NCBI GenBank assembly: GCA_038380795.1
Contig: CM076262.1
Span: 71,382,629 to 71,446,628, forward strand
Source: Pyrocephalus nanus
Taxonomy: Eukaryota > Chordata > Aves > Passeriformes > Tyrannidae
Length of the DNA: 64,000 nucleotides
Direction: 5' to 3'
Part shown: positions 36,320 through 44,982 of the stretch, piece after piece
Numbering within the stretch: the stretch's first letter is position 1
Layout of the letters: every line of letters begins with the position of its first letter
Position numbers and translations under genes: made by a program
The notes under the pieces: model-generated
What the model was told of the DNA's origin: nothing
Databases searched by the model: none
Seen by the model: only the letters and a program-made list of their open reading frames with translations

Positions 36320-37940
36320 AAGCCAAGGGCCAGACCAGTCCTCTTTCATTTTCTCTGTTGCTTCCATCGGTGGCTTAAATTATTCGCGTCCCCCTTCTCC
36401 CCTCAACCCCCCCTCCTCTGCCCCTTTGGATTTAATTATTCGTGCTCAATATACTTGTACAGCATCCAGGGACTCAGTCCTAGGCCCTTGTGCTAAGGGG
36501 GAGACCTTAAAAAAGAAAAACACAGAAGGTTCTTGTCCTATAGTAACTTGGGGGTTTTTTCTCTTTTCCAAAGACCACAGATAAATCAGTGCTCTGTTGA
36601 GTTCCCGGTGGTTTACCTGTGAGGAATGGAGTCTTTTCCACTGTTTCACATCCCCTCACTTGTTTTTTTTTTTTTTTTTTCCCTTTTTCCTGTTATGTGT
36701 TTCTGCTCTGGTACAATGTTATAATCCTACAGGACAAGGGGTTTGCCTTTCTTTTTTCTTTTTTTTTTTTTGTGGACTAGGGAGACAAGCAATGACTCAC
36801 AGGGAGCAGACACTGGGATCTCCTCACCTAAGGAGTCACTGGTGGGACCTTCAGCACGTTACCAGCAGGCAGCAGGATGAACCCTCAGGGAGCCCCCAGA
36901 CATATTTTGCAGATCACTTTGTTGCAATTCTCTTGTGCAGATCAACAAAACAAGCTCAGTGTCCCACACCTGGCAGAAAACAAAGTTTGAAATGGAACTA
37001 CCTTGCTGGTGGCAACTGAAGTCAAAGACGGGAAAGCACAGAGAAATGAAGATGAAATCCTGCAAATACAGAAGATGTAGGCCCCACTTTTCCAGCTGAG
37101 ACAGTTTTATCATGGACTCGCCACTTCAAAAAGTTCTCAGGTCCTGCAGACATGTGAATGTCAGTGTTAATTTTCTGGAAGTGAATTGTATGAACTTGTG
37201 GTTGCTGAGAGGAGTTGCAAAGCAACTTCCGAGTACCAAAAAAACCCAGCACACAAATACAAATAACATGGCTAATATTATATTTCAACCTTGTGGTTTT
37301 AAAACTAATCTCATTTGTATTTTTTTTTTTCTTTTGCCTGTGCACATCATTTTTTTGAAGTTGGGTCTGGTGACACTGAGATTACTCTGGTGAGTGGTGT
37401 GAGCAGAAGGCCAGCAGAGTGCTGTGGCCTGGGCTTGAACGCTGTGCAATGGCAAAATCTGAACAGGGTTGCTCTTTTTGCAGAGGAGACCTGGCCAGGT
37501 GGATTGGTGTGAAAAGCCTTCAGGGCCCTCAAAGATTCAGGTACAGGATCTGGGTCCCTGGAAGCATCACAACCTTTAGTGCCTTGAAAGAACCTACAGT
37601 GTCCCATGACACACTGAGGGGGCTGCCCTGCCTGGTGAGGGGAGATGGCTGTGAAAGGGGCTGGAGACAAGGGGGCAGAGGGGAAGACACTGCTGCTCTT
37701 ATCTTCATCACACCTGCTGTAACAAGGAGAGGAACTTTCTTAGAAAATTCCTGGCTGTGACTCTTGTCTCCTCTAAACTTCTGAGCACACAAACAGGACA
37801 AACCCTCATGTTTTTGTTTTCTTTCCCCTGCTTGCTGACATCTGAAATCCCAGCAGAGGTTGTTTTAGAGCCATTTCTTCACTTAGTCCCTTTCTTTGCC
37901 GAGAAAGCAGTAAGGGGTGATCCTCTTGACTCTGGGAGCT
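36320..37940. other. non-coding gap between CpG block and CDKN1B island
   Basis: T-runs at 36,661-36,680 and 36,758-36,771, otherwise mixed sequence. Open frames are at or below 140 codons and not recognisable. Distal CDKN1B regulatory elements may lie here, but none can be named from sequence. Confidence 0.45.
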
Positions 37941-38410
37941 ACCAGCCCATCTAGGCAGGCAGTGGGGTCGGGATGCTGGTCTCCCCTGCATGCCACAGGG
38001 TGGTCGGCTCCCCCACCCAGCCCCGGACCTCGGGGGGGATGTGTCGCTAGAGCCCAACCCAGAAAAACCAGAGTGGTGGGGAGACTCTTGTCGCAGCACT
38101 GAATCAAAATGCAACCAGTCGCCACCATTCCTCGGGCCGCTAGGGCAAGCAGCGGGATGGGGTAGATGTTTTTGGGAGGCGGTGGGCACAAAACCCGCCG
38201 GGCCCGGGCTTTGCGGAGGGGCGGAGGAGAGCGGGACCCGCGGTGCCTTCCCGTTCCTCTCTCTTTCTCCATCGCTCCCACCTTCCGCTCGGCTCGGCCA
38301 GGCCAGGCTCGGCCCGACTAAACAGCAGCCGGTTCGTCCCGTCCCACCTTTAGAGCCGGCGGCGGCGACGAGGTAGGGCCGGGCCGACGGGGCGGTGCCC
38401 GCCGCCGTAA

Positions 38411-38415
38411 CCAAT
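38411..38415 (+). promoter_or_regulatory. CDKN1B: CCAAT box (NF-Y type) of CDKN1B
   Basis: CCAAT in the context CGTAACCAATGGCTCGG, 45-50 bases upstream of the inferred start site. NF-Y with Sp1 is known to drive mammalian p27 promoters. GC-box-like sequence (GACGGGGCGGTGCC) lies just upstream at about 38,385-38,399. Confidence 0.65.
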
Positions 38416-38430
38416 GGCTCGGCCGGGCTG

Positions 38431-38438
38431 TTTAAATA
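38431..38438 (+). promoter_or_regulatory. CDKN1B: TATA-like element of CDKN1B
   Basis: TTTAAATA lies 16 bases after the CCAAT box and about 27-30 bases before the conserved CTTCTTCGTCAGCCTCCCTT block, where the human mRNA begins as I recall it. The spacing suits a TATA-type core promoter. Function is inferred. Confidence 0.55.
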
Positions 38439-38455
38439 GACTCGTCCTGTCAATC

Positions 38456-38495
38456 AATTTCTTCTTCGTCAGCCTCCCTTCAATCGCCATATTGG
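38456..38495 (+). promoter_or_regulatory. CDKN1B: CDKN1B start-site block with YY1-like motif
   Basis: CTTCTTCGTCAGCCTCCCTT (38,461-38,480) is near-identical to the 5' end of the human CDKN1B mRNA as I recall it, so transcription probably starts at about 38,458-38,461. Next comes CGCCATATTGG (38,485-38,495), which fits the YY1 motif CGCCATNTT, also shared with human. The exact start base needs 5'-end data. Confidence 0.6.
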
Positions 38496-38577
38496 GCATC
38501 GAGAAAAGGGCTCGTCTCCCCTTGTTTTTTTCCGTCTCGCTTTTACTACGCGGTGGTGCGAGCGGCAGGGGCATCAC

Positions 38578-38629
38578 CACCACCACCATCGGCATCGCCA
38601 CCACCACCACCACCACCATCGGCATCGCC
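38578..38629 (+). repeat. CAC-rich imperfect repeat in CDKN1B 5'UTR
   Basis: Two copies of a 22-base unit (CAC triplets, then CATCGGCATCGCC) start 30 bases apart, at 38,578 and 38,608. They lie about 120 bases after the inferred start site. The repeat contains no ATG, so it adds no upstream start codon. The human 5'UTR, as I recall it, lacks this repeat. Confidence 0.7.
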
Positions 38630-38759
38630 GGCGGGTCGGCACCGCGGAGGGCAGCGCCGCGCTCCGCCCGCCGCTCCCCCCGCACCGCTCCTCCACCGCC
38701 CGGGGCTCCCCGGCGGCCGCTCCGCCGGCTCTCGGGGCTCATCCCCCGGGCAGGCGCTT

Positions 38760-38882
38760 ATGCAAGGGCGCCTCCTCGCCCCTTCTCCGCGGGCCGAGGG
38801 CGAGCGGGGCCGAGGCGGGGCCGGAGCGCGGGGCAGCGCAGAAAGGAGGCGCGGAGAGGAGCCGCTGGGCGCCGGGAAATAA
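38760..38882 (+). CDS. upstream ORF in CDKN1B 5'UTR (40 codons)
   Basis: The only ATG between the inferred start site and the p27 start opens a 40-codon frame. It begins MQGRLLAPSP, is Arg/Gly-rich and ends at TAA 94 nt before the p27 ATG, in a different frame. Its start context is weak (GCGCTTATGC, no purine at -3). Mammalian CDKN1B mRNA has a uORF of about this size, reported to affect cell-cycle-dependent translation. A similar role is an inference; the peptide itself need not matter. Confidence 0.5.
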   Translation: MQGRLLAPSPRAEGERGRGGAGARGSAERRRGEEPLGAGK

Positions 38883-38976
38883 AGGGCAGCGGAGAGGAGG
38901 CGGCGGCGGAGGCGGCCGGGGGAGGGAGAGCAGCGAGCAACAACAACCGCCGCCTGGAGCGAGAGGGAGCGGGGAG

Positions 38977-39451
38977 ATGTCAAACGTCCGTATTTCTAAT
39001 GGGAGCCCTACCCTGGAGCGCATGGAGGCCAGGCAGTCGGAGTACCCGAAGCCGTCAGCGTGCAGGAATCTTTTCGGGCCGGTGAATCACGAAGAGTTAA
39101 ACAGGGAGTTGAAGAAGCACCTGCAGGAGATGGAGGAGGCATGCCAGAGGAAGTGGAATTTCGATTTCCAGAATCACAAGCCGCTGGAGGGCAGGTACGA
39201 ATGGCAAGCCGTGGAGAAGGGGAGCTCGCCCGACTTCTACTTCAGACCCCCCCGGCTACGGAAAGCCGTCTGCAAGTCCGCCGGCCGCCAGAGTTTGGAT
39301 GTAAACGGGAATTGCCAAACCGTGGTTTTTGTCGGTTCTCAGGGAATCTCAGAGGACACTCACTGTGTAGCTCAAAAGACTGATGTTTCAGAAAATCAGA
39401 CGGACTTAGCAGAGCAGTGCACTGGGCAGAGGAAAAGACCCGCGGCCGATG
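38977..39451 (+). CDS. CDKN1B: CDKN1B (p27Kip1) coding exon 1, residues 1-158 plus one base
   Basis: Encodes most of cyclin-dependent kinase inhibitor 1B, the nuclear Cip/Kip protein that binds cyclin E/A-CDK2 and cyclin D-CDK4 and holds cells in G1. The protein starts MSNVRISNGSP, with the S10-P11 phosphosite present. The kinase-inhibitory domain spans about residues 28-90: cyclin-docking RNLFG at 30-34, a linker helix at about 38-60, the CDK2-binding WNFDFQNHKPLEG segment at 60-72, and the ATP-site 3-10 helix F87-Y88-F89. Y74 and Y88 are kept; the position of human Y89 is Phe. After a variable middle, RKRPAAD (152-158) begins the bipartite nuclear signal, with Ala where human has T157. The start is set by homology and a GGGGAGATGT context. 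The splice site is phase 1. Together with exon 2 the product is 198 residues, the same length as human. Confidence 0.97.
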
Positions 39452-40004
39452 GTAACGTACCCCCGCGAAAGCGACAGCGCTCGTCTCCGCGCCCCACTCG
39501 TGTCAGCGCCGGGGCTCCCGGCGCCTTCGCCCCTGCCACGCGTGGCCTGGGCGCGGTGGGCTGTGCCCCGCTGGGCACCGGCTCGCCGTGTCCCCCCCCC
39601 TCCCCTTCCCGCCCCCTAAAAAAGCTCGGGTACTGTTTGCAGTCCCGGGGGGTCCCGCATTGAGTGGGATGATTTGCGAGGAAGAGCCCTTAGATGCGGG
39701 TCATCCCTCCCGACCCCTCGCCGCCCCTCTGCGGGGACCCGGCCTCTTGCCCAGGTGGGAGGAGGTTCACAGTGCTCAGCAAAAGACGAATATGGATTTT
39801 AGCCGAAAAGAGGGAACTTGGATCTCTTACCTAGAGAGAAGCCCATCTCCCCTCCCCCTCCTCGCTTCACGTAGCCGACCTGACATGGGGATCCGGGAAT
39901 GTTCCCCCTCGGCTCCATCTATCCCCCCTGGATGCCGAGAAAACATCTGGAAGGAAAATATTTTAATATCGCTCCCCCACCCGTTTTTAATCTTCCCCTC
40001 CTAG
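39452..40004 (+). other. CDKN1B: CDKN1B intron 1 (553 nt)
   Basis: Donor GTAACG, acceptor TTTTTAATCTTCCCCTCCTAG. It is GC-rich in its first half. The reading frame of exon 1 stays open into the intron until a TGA at 39,661-39,663. The 228-codon open frame from 38,977 is therefore exon 1 plus retained intron, not the normal protein. Confidence 0.9.
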
Positions 40005-40126
40005 ATTCCTCTCCTCAAAATAAAAGAGCCAACACAACAGAAGAAGAGGTTTCAGAAGACTCCCCCAGTGCCAGTTCAGTGGAGCAAACGCCCAAGAAAT
40101 CAAGCCCGAGAAGACATCAAACGTAA
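40005..40126 (+). CDS. CDKN1B: CDKN1B (p27Kip1) coding exon 2, C-terminal 40 residues
   Basis: Completes codon 159 (G from exon 1 plus AT gives Asp) and continues SSPQNKRANTTEEEVSED to the stop TAA at 40,124-40,126. N164-K165-R166 forms the second half of the bipartite nuclear signal begun by RKR at 152-154. VEQTPKK carries T187, the CDK2 site that makes p27 a substrate of SCF-Skp2/Cks1, and the protein ends in T198 as in mammals. The frame is fixed by homology and by the matching phase-1 splice junction. Confidence 0.96.
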
Positions 40127-40706
40127 AGCGTTTAGGTAGGTTCCCTTTAGGATCCACCGTTAGGATGCAAATAAGGGAAAGAAAGGGCGACCGAGAGGCT
40201 ATCCCGAGTCTGTAGGGCGCTAGGGGGGCGCTTCGGGCCCCTGTGGGCTCGCCGAGCGGTGTTTTCTCCGAGGAAGGGTGGCTTTCCCCGAGCGCTCGGG
40301 GATGGGTGTGTGTTAGAAGGTGGGGAGTGGGAGGCGCAGGGCTTGAAAAGAACAAAACAAGGAGCGAAGCGCAGCGCTGGGCTCCGCAGCGTCAGGGGGA
40401 TGGGGCAGGGGCAGTGCGAGCCCCGGCCGCTGGTGGGACTGACCCTGCTTTCCCTCCGGGATTGGGACTGGAGCCTAGGAGGGCCCTTTCCCGAGGACCG
40501 TGCGGGTGGAGGGACACAGTTTGAATCGTGTCAGATGCCGGGGGATTTAGGGGAGCTTCCCGTGTCCCCCCGCCCCTGAGGCTTTTTCACCTCCCGTGGC
40601 GGACTTGCCAGTCGCATGTCGCGGCCACCTCCCACTTCGGGAGATACAAGAAGTTTGGTCTAAGGGGAATCCGGGCACTTTCTTAAAATCCGAGCAACGC
40701 AAGGTT

Positions 40707-40723
40707 GTTTTCTTTTTTCTTCT

Positions 40724-40759
<36 letters not shown>
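40707..40759. repeat. long T-rich tract in CDKN1B intron 2
   Basis: Mostly T with a few C, including about 34 consecutive T at the end. It is a low-complexity tract. Confidence 0.85.
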
Positions 40760-40760
<1 letters not shown>

Positions 40761-41149
40761 TGAAGGGGGTTGGCTTCTTTTTTTTGTGTGTTTTGGCTTG
40801 GTTTTAGAGGCTGGCAGAGGGAAGGGAGCGGGTTAATGGGAACTGGGTTGTGTTGTGTGGTGTTTGTTTTTTTTTTTTCCCTACCCCCTTCTTGTTGTTT
40901 TGTTTTAAGGCGAGGTCTGGGGCGGGGAGAGTTGGTAAATTGCGCCGGCGGTTTTGGGAGCCGAGGTTAGGAGCGAGGTTTACAAAAAAAAAAAAAAAAA
41001 AAAAAAACAAACAACAAAAAACGATTTGCGATTGTGCAGAAAAGAGATTAAGCTGTAAAGCAGAAGTTGCAACAAATTAGTCCCGCTGGGGTGAGCCGTG
41101 GCGGAGCGCGGCAGCCTGCGCGGCCATGCGAATGCCGCTACTACCGCCC

Positions 41150-41151
<2 letters not shown>

Positions 41152-41187
<36 letters not shown>
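41152..41187. repeat. T(36) homopolymer in CDKN1B intron 2
   Basis: A run of 36 T directly followed by a G-rich, CpG-rich stretch. The length may be unstable or miscalled. Confidence 0.85.
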
Positions 41188-41188
<1 letters not shown>

Positions 41189-41746
41189 GGCGTTTGCGGG
41201 GGGGGTTGGGTGGGAAGAAGGAGGAGGGGTCCCGCCGTCCCCGCCGAGGGGTGAGAAGGGCCGGGGCCGCCTGGGGGGGTGCGGGCAGCACGGCTCCGGT
41301 CCGGCCCGGCCCGACGGGGCGGTGGCGGGGGGGGGACCCGCCCGGGCTGAGCCCGCCCGCCCCGGGGATGCGGTGTCGGTTTGAACCAGTTGCGCCGCGG
41401 ATCGCGTTTCTTTTCGATGTTTTCTATAATCACTTTCTCCCTCGTCTTTTTTTTTTTTTTTTTTTTTCTTCTTTTATTCCTTTCCCCACCCCCATTGCAG
41501 AGCGGAGGATGTGCGCGTCCTCGTTCGTCGGGTGCGGCGGTGGGGGAGCGATGAAGCGAGGAAGATGTAAAGTTGTAGTGGAAAAGAAAAATACATATCG
41601 CCGATCTCCGTGGGATGGAGGTCCTGTACAAGCACTGAGAAAAAAAAAAACAAAAACAAAACCAACGACAAAACAACATCAAGAGAAAGCAAACAATAAC
41701 ACTAAATTTTAGGCACTCTTAAAAGACCTGCCTCTAAAAGCATTGG

Positions 41747-41754
41747 ATGTAGCA
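41747..41754 (+). promoter_or_regulatory. miR-221/222 target site 1
   Basis: ATGTAGCA pairs with the miR-221/222 seed. It is the first of the two classic sites in the p27 3'UTR, in the same conserved context as in human (GCATTGGATGTAGCATTGTG). Confidence 0.8.
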
Positions 41755-41798
41755 TTGTGCAATTAGGTGTTTCCTTATTTGCTTCATTGTACTACCTG

Positions 41799-41806
41799 TG
41801 TATATA
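41799..41806 (+). promoter_or_regulatory. Pumilio response element next to miR-221/222 sites
   Basis: TGTATATA matches the Pumilio motif TGTANATA and lies between the two miR-221/222 sites. In human p27, PUM1 binding here is reported to open a local hairpin and expose the microRNA site. The arrangement is kept in this sequence. Confidence 0.75.
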
Positions 41807-41817
41807 GTTTTTACACT

Positions 41818-41825
41818 ATGTAGCA
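41818..41825 (+). promoter_or_regulatory. miR-221/222 target site 2
   Basis: A second ATGTAGCA, 12 bases after the Pumilio element and 71 bases after site 1, in the context ACTATGTAGCACATAAAAC shared with human. Confidence 0.8.
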
Positions 41826-41977
41826 CATAAAACTTGTTGGGAGGGGGGAGGGACTGTAAGAGGGTGACTGATTGGAACTTGCTTTCACAATCTAGCAAGC
41901 AAATAAATCTATGAAGAGAAGCAGTGTAGGTTTTTTATTACTTAAAGATGTATTGTCCCTTTAAGTGGGTCTGCAGT

Positions 41978-41981
<4 letters not shown>

Positions 41982-42008
<27 letters not shown>

Positions 42009-42656
42009 GTTTAATGTATCATCGGGGTGACCCTGCTCAGAGGTGATTATTACAGGCCGCTTGTGAAGTTTCTTTCTACAGCATTAAGCTGAAGAGGTGG
42101 GAGCTGTGATGATTCCATTATATGGTAGCAAAAGTTCCCCCCCCAGCCTCAAATCCATATACCAAAATTGAATGCCTGTAAAAGTTGTGTAAAATCACCC
42201 CACCTGATTATATTGCCTGATTTTTTTTTTTTTTTTTTGCTTATTTGTTTATTTGGTTGTTTTTTTTTTTTTTTTTTTTTTTACCTAATCTGGAGGGCTT
42301 TTGCTCTGCATCTTGGATATTGTTGTTTTCTGGTCTGACCCACTGCCCGAAGTGTTTGTGTGTGAGGGGAAAAGGGATACTACATCTTTAAACAGTATTT
42401 CTACGTTGCCTGTGTACCTGTATGTAAAAATAAAAAAAAAAAAAGTTTGAAGTGTACCTGTGTACATAACTCTGTAAAGACACTGAGAAATTATACTAAC
42501 TTATTTATGTTAAAAGATTTTTTTTTTTTAATCTAGAAGACAATATTTTTCCCCATTAAGCCAAAGCGGCATGTTTTTGTGCATTTGTAAATGCTCTATT
42601 TGGTAGACTTTTTAGAGGGTTTTTTGGGGGGGGTTCTTTTTTTTTTTTTTTTTTTT
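41982..42656. repeat. series of T homopolymers in CDKN1B 3'UTR
   Basis: T(27) at 41,982-42,008, T(18) at 42,221-42,238, T(23) at 42,260-42,282 and T(20) at 42,637-42,656, all on the sense strand of the mRNA. They become U-runs in the 3'UTR. Confidence 0.8.
42461..42468 (+). promoter_or_regulatory. second Pumilio-type element
   Basis: TGTACATA fits TGTANATA, in the block AGTGTACCTGTGTACATAAC that is shared with the human 3'UTR. Confidence 0.6.
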
Positions 42657-42786
42657 CTAAGTTCCTTTTTCTGATAATTAATATGGCTGTGCTTAAAAAG
42701 ATTGCAGACTGAGCCAATTTAATTTTTTTTTGTAATGTGTGGGGAAAAAAAAAATCCAGATTGATATTGTTTCACATCAAGCAATC

Positions 42787-42792
42787 AATAAA
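42787..42792 (+). terminator. CDKN1B: CDKN1B poly(A) signal
   Basis: AATAAA in CAATCAATAAAGAAAACTGC, identical in position and context to the human terminal signal. Cleavage is expected about 15-20 bases later, near 42,808, and GT-rich sequence follows at 42,818-42,837 (TCTTCGTTAGTGTGTGTTTC). Confidence 0.85.
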
Positions 42793-42984
42793 GAAAACTG
42801 CCATATATAAGAAATATGGTCTTCGTTAGTGTGTGTTTCAACCTCCCTCAGCCTGGCACTGGAGGAAACAAGACTCCTTCAAGAAATAAACAGCAGTTTT
42901 CCTTTGGATATCTTTTCATGTGTCTCCAGTGCAGGTGTCAGTAAGAGATGCAGCACCCTTACTGCAACGATACCATTTCTTCAT

Positions 42985-43182
42985 GAATGCATGGTCCAGG
43001 CATTGGAACAAGCTGCACAGGGCCGTGGTGCAGTTGCCATGCCTGGAGGGATTTAAGATGTGTAGATGTGGCACTTGGGGACATGGTTTAGTGGCCGACT
43101 TGGCAGTGCTGGGCTAACAGTTGGACTCAACAGATCTTAAAGAGAGAAGAGGGATTTTCCAGCCTCTGATTCCACGAGTCTC
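42985..43182 (+). repeat. CR1 LINE 3' fragment just after CDKN1B
   Basis: CR1-type text: CCAGGCATTGGAACAAGCTG, CACAGGGCCGTGGTGCAGTT, CCTGGAGGGATTTAAGATGT, GTAGATGTGGCACTTGGGGA, CATGGTTTAGTGGCCGACTT, GGCAGTGCTGGGCTAACAGT, TGGACTCAACAGATCTTAAA. It lies about 180 bases after the poly(A) site and belongs to a different CR1 subfamily from the copies at 31.7 and 48.5 kb. Confidence 0.85.
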
Positions 43183-44293
43183 TTCTGTGATAATTATGGA
43201 TGATGTGCCCTCTTAATGCCAAGGAGTGGAATTTCCTGTGTCATAATGGTTTTGTGCTTGTTTTTTATTGTTGTTGTGGGGGGTTTTTTTTGAGACAGAA
43301 AAGGTACTACAATGTATTTCGTGCACTTAGTAGTTTGGCTCCTTGAGGCTCGAAACTCGAGCACCTTCCGGGAGGGGGGCCAGAGCGAGCCACCACCTTG
43401 CCGGGCTCGCCCTCGGGGGAGCTCCGGGGGTGCCCGTGCGGGCAGCATCCTCCTCCTCCCGGCCGGGCCTGCAGGAGCCCGCCGTGCTCCCCCTCGGCAG
43501 CCGCGGCTCTCAAAGATGGCGCCTCGCCCTCCCCTGTCCCAGCAGATGATGCCGATGCCGGCAGCGGCCGCCCCCCGCCCCGCCGGGTCCCCACCGCATC
43601 ACCCCAGCACCGGCAGGGATGCGGAGGGCCGGGCACCGCCGGGGAGAGGCGATGGATGGCACCGCAGGGTGGAGGAGGGGGCGCGGATCCCCCCCGGGAG
43701 CGGGTGGAGGGGGTCGGTACTGCCCGGCCTTGCCCGCCACGCCCGGCAAGGTGCGAGCGTCCCCCTCCCCGCTGCCCTCCGCAGCCGGGGCGTTCTCATC
43801 CGCGGGGCTTGCGAGAAATAAACACGTAAATGAACAAAAAAAAACGGGGGCGGAGGGGGAGCACAGCCCAGCGCGAAGCTCGCCCAGGTCCTTCCCCCTC
43901 CCCGGTGCAACGCGATCCTGTTGTTTATTCCGGCCGCGCCCGGGCTCGCCCTCGCTCCGAAACCTCCCCGAGAACGCGGGGCTGTGCCGGCCCGGCGGTG
44001 GGGAGGGACGGGGAAAGGGCGGCGAGGCTCCTGCCGCCAGCCCCGCTCCAGTGTCGGCCTCCGGCTCGGGCAGAGCAGGGCGGAGGGCAGGGAGCGGGCA
44101 CGGCCGGCGCTGGCCATGGACTTTCCCTCCTCCGCCGGCTGCGAGGGATCGCCGGGCACACTGCCCTGGGCACCCTGCCCTCCGCCCCCAGCGCTCTGCT
44201 ATCTCGCCCCTCCTGCCCCCCGCGGAGGGACTCCATCGCGGGGTGCGGGAGGTGCGCGAAGCTCAGGCCAGTAAACGTGGAAAACACTCGCGA

Positions 44294-44298
<5 letters not shown>

Positions 44299-44331
<33 letters not shown>

Positions 44332-44389
44332 AAGTGGTGTTTGTTGTGTGTTTTTGTGTGTTTTTTTTTTTTTTTTTTTCCCCCCCCCC
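44299..44389. repeat. A(30), T(19) and C(10) homopolymer cluster
   Basis: A(30) at 44,299-44,328 is followed 32 bases later by T(19) at 44,361-44,379 and C(10) at 44,380-44,389, all inside the CpG island. The A and T runs could pair as an inverted repeat. Confidence 0.8.
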
Positions 44390-44955
44390 AGAACGAACAA
44401 AGTGATCTCGACGGAAAATAAATAGCGGCGCCTCCCCGAGCCGGCCTATCCCCGCGGCAGGCGAAAGCCAAACCCCCCCTCGGGCGGGGGGACGGGGGGC
44501 AGGGAGTGGGGCGGGGGGGCCCCCGCAGCCCCCGGGCTGGGGAGTGAGGCGACGGCCGCGGCCCCGCCCGCTTCTCCGTCACGTAGGATTTGGATGTGCC
44601 CTCTGACCGCCTCCCCGCTATTATTTTTAAGTTTTTTTTTTTTTCTTTTGTTGTTGCTGTCGTTGCCGTGACCGACCGATGGGGCTTCTCGCCCCGCCCG
44701 GCAGAACAGGGGCCGCGCCCGCCGTCGCTTTCACCTGGGGCCGCCCCCGCCGCCATCGCGCCCCCCTTCCCCCCGGGGGGAGCGGCACCACCCGCCCCCG
44801 CCTCCTCCTCCCCGGGTGACCCCCGGGAGATGCGCGGAGCCAGGGCCACAAAAGGGGGGAGCATCCCCCGCCGCCCCACCCGGAACAAAGAGGGGAAGGG
44901 CGGCGAACGCCCAGCCCCGCCCCGCGCCCCCTCCTCGGCGGCGGCGGGGGGAGCG

Positions 44956-44982
44956 CGTTCTCCTCCTCCTCCTCCTCCTCCC
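44956..44982. repeat. (CTC)n microsatellite in CpG island
   Basis: About eight CTC/TCC triplets. A similar CCT-rich stretch lies at about 45,117-45,141. Confidence 0.7.

Larger units (their letters stand above)
37950..40660. promoter_or_regulatory. CDKN1B: CDKN1B CpG island
   Basis: CpG density is high and continuous from upstream of the start site through exon 1, intron 1 and exon 2, as expected for this broadly expressed cell-cycle gene. Long open frames on both strands here (for example 37,806-38,453 minus and 38,414-39,085 plus) come from the low stop-codon frequency of GC-rich DNA. Confidence 0.8.
40136..41500 (+). other. CDKN1B: CDKN1B 3'UTR intron (1,365 nt)
   Basis: Donor TTTAG|GTAGGT, acceptor TTTCCCCACCCCCATTGCAG. 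It contains a long T-rich tract ending at 40,759, an A-run at about 40,983-41,006, a T(36) run at 41,152-41,187 and a T-run at about 41,446-41,467, with a GC-rich block at 41,190-41,400. Large open frames here (such as 41,098-41,712) are by-products of these tracts. Confidence 0.8.
38458..42808 (+). other. CDKN1B: CDKN1B transcription unit (three exons)
   Basis: Exon 1 runs from about 38,458 to 39,451 (5'UTR of about 517 nt plus 475 coding nt). Exon 2 is 40,005-40,135 (122 coding nt plus 9 nt of 3'UTR). Exon 3 is 41,501 to about 42,808, all 3'UTR. Splice borders are G|GTAACG at 39,451/39,452, CTCCTAG|ATTCC at 40,004/40,005, TTTAG|GTAGGT at 40,135/40,136 and CATTGCAG|AGCGG at 41,500/41,501. 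The last junction is only 9 nt after the stop, so it should not trigger nonsense-mediated decay. The layout matches the human gene. Confidence 0.85.
41501..42808 (+). other. CDKN1B: CDKN1B terminal 3'UTR exon
   Basis: Non-coding exon identified by blocks close to the human 3'UTR: GATGAAGCGAGGAAGATG, AAATACATATCGCCGATCTC, TTAGGCACTCTTAAAAGACC, TACTACCTGTGTATATAGTT, ACTACATCTTTAAACAGTAT, AGTGTACCTGTGTACATAAC and CAATCAATAAAGAAAACTGC. It carries the miR-221/222 and Pumilio sites, an AU-rich TTATTTAT at 42,501-42,508 and several long T-runs that human lacks as far as I recall. Internal AATAAA hexamers at 41,902 and 42,429 could give shorter 3' ends. Confidence 0.85.

Noticed and set aside
37806..38453. 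215-codon minus-strand frame upstream of CDKN1B
   Set aside because: It lies in the CpG island and overlaps the promoter. Composition is typical of stop-poor GC-rich DNA.
38414..39085. 223-codon plus-strand open frame overlapping CDKN1B exon 1
   Set aside because: It starts upstream of the inferred transcription start, is built from CAC repeats and GC-rich 5'UTR, and runs into exon 1 in a different frame from p27. It is a by-product of low stop frequency.
41077..41712. Open frames of about 200 codons on both strands across CDKN1B intron 2 and exon 3
   Set aside because: They run through poly-T/poly-A tracts and non-coding exon. No protein features.
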